Shown: in pieces, positions 14,658 through 14,966 of the stretch
How the letters are laid out: each line of letters begins with the position of its first letter
Numbering within the stretch: position 1 is the first letter of the stretch
Assembly (NCBI GenBank): GCA_937870805.1
Contig: CALMZT010000301.1
Coordinates: 1 to 14,966, forward strand
DNA: 14,966 nt
Source: an uncultured Chloroflexota bacterium
GTDB lineage: Bacteria; Chloroflexota; Anaerolineae; Aggregatilineales; Phototrophicaceae
Direction of reading: 5' to 3'
Translations under genes and position numbers: made by a program
Notes under the pieces: generated by a model
The model's input: only the letters and a program-made list of their open reading frames with translations
What the model was told of the DNA's origin: nothing
The model's database searches: none

Positions 14658-14966
14658 AAACTGCTCACAAAATTGAACAACGGAGTTAAAAGATGCTACC
14701 GCAGAATATAGTTCATATTATAGCCCTTCGTAGGACAAAACACTACATTTCGCGGCAGAGTTTGTTCATTTTTACACAAACAATTCCAGGCAAATTGTAC
14801 TCTCCTTAGCTCGCTTTGACAAGTCATCATGTGAAGAAAATCACGCAGTCATTTTCAGGAAATTATTTGTGGATGTGTTCAGGAGCAACAGGATACGAGT
14901 TGTCCTCATAGCACAGGCTAAAAACCTAACTGTCTCCTTTTTTCCTGCCATAATATTTCGCTTCTC
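14658..14966. other. Upstream region of the cox cluster, gene-free
   Basis: No reading frame of note on either strand up to the window edge. It is AT-richer than the genes. It holds the cox -10 box and a GTTTGT-N10-ACAAAC inverted repeat (14760-14781). From 14782 to the edge I see nothing further that I can support; TTGACA at 14816-14821 on the plus strand has no matching -10. Confidence 0.6.
14717..14745 (-). promoter_or_regulatory. Candidate promoter of the cox cluster
   Basis: A perfect TATAAT on the minus strand (14722-14717) lies 59 bases before the coxB ATG. The -35 position at 17-base spacing reads TAGTGT, a poor match, which suggests activator dependence or another sigma factor. The -10 overlaps a small palindrome, AATAT-N5-ATATT (14705-14719). 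Confidence 0.45.

Noticed and set aside
14816..14844. Plus-strand promoter with TTGACA
   Set aside because: The 17-base-spaced -10 position reads AATCAC, and no gene follows within the window.

Overview
The window looks like a chromosomal segment of an aerobic, non-marine-type bacterium of the Chloroflexota, probably near Anaerolineae. That placement is an inference from gene style: a Ser/Thr kinase fused to a TolB-like propeller, a cytosolic SH3 plus glycosidase-like protein, a split and duplicated cox cluster, and a multi-hairpin repeat. No rRNA or other marker gene is present to confirm it. Coding density is high and base composition is moderate (roughly mid-50s % GC by eye).

Left block, minus strand (1-1980): three genes read leftward in a tight group. 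They are a slipin (stomatin/SPFH membrane scaffold), a GntR/FCD-type regulator joined to it by a 4-base ATGA overlap, and an unrecognised protein cut by the window edge. A divergent intergenic region (1981-2192) separates them from an aldo/keto reductase on the plus strand.

Middle block (2193-8606): the aldo/keto reductase and a transmembrane Ser/Thr kinase with a periplasmic-side six-blade PD40 propeller converge and share a CTAG that holds both stop codons. Divergent from the kinase is a protein with two SH3-like domains and a glycoside-hydrolase-like barrel, closed by a strong hairpin terminator. Next comes a small DUF4177-like protein. It converges on a pteridine-reductase-like SDR in which the catalytic Tyr is His. 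Between these two convergent genes sits a 243-base imperfect foldback element built of several small hairpins.

Right block, minus strand (8769-14657): a cytochrome c oxidase cluster in transcription order coxB (CuA plus fused cytochrome c), coxA (A2-type, YSHPAVY), a 351-base gap with a palindromic hairpin, a divergent subunit III paralogue, a perfect 17-bp inverted repeat, an unrecognised five-helix membrane protein with a His/Glu-rich loop, a canonical short subunit III, and subunit IV, ending in an intrinsic terminator. Together these encode a proton-pumping terminal oxidase that takes electrons through its own heme c and CuA. No heme a synthesis or copper assembly genes lie in the window. 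The right edge (14658-14966) is a gene-free upstream region with a perfect TATAAT box for this cluster.

The observations most worth following are the foldback element, the His-for-Tyr SDR, the His-rich cox-cluster membrane protein with the degenerate second subunit III, and the slipin-GntR-unknown operon.
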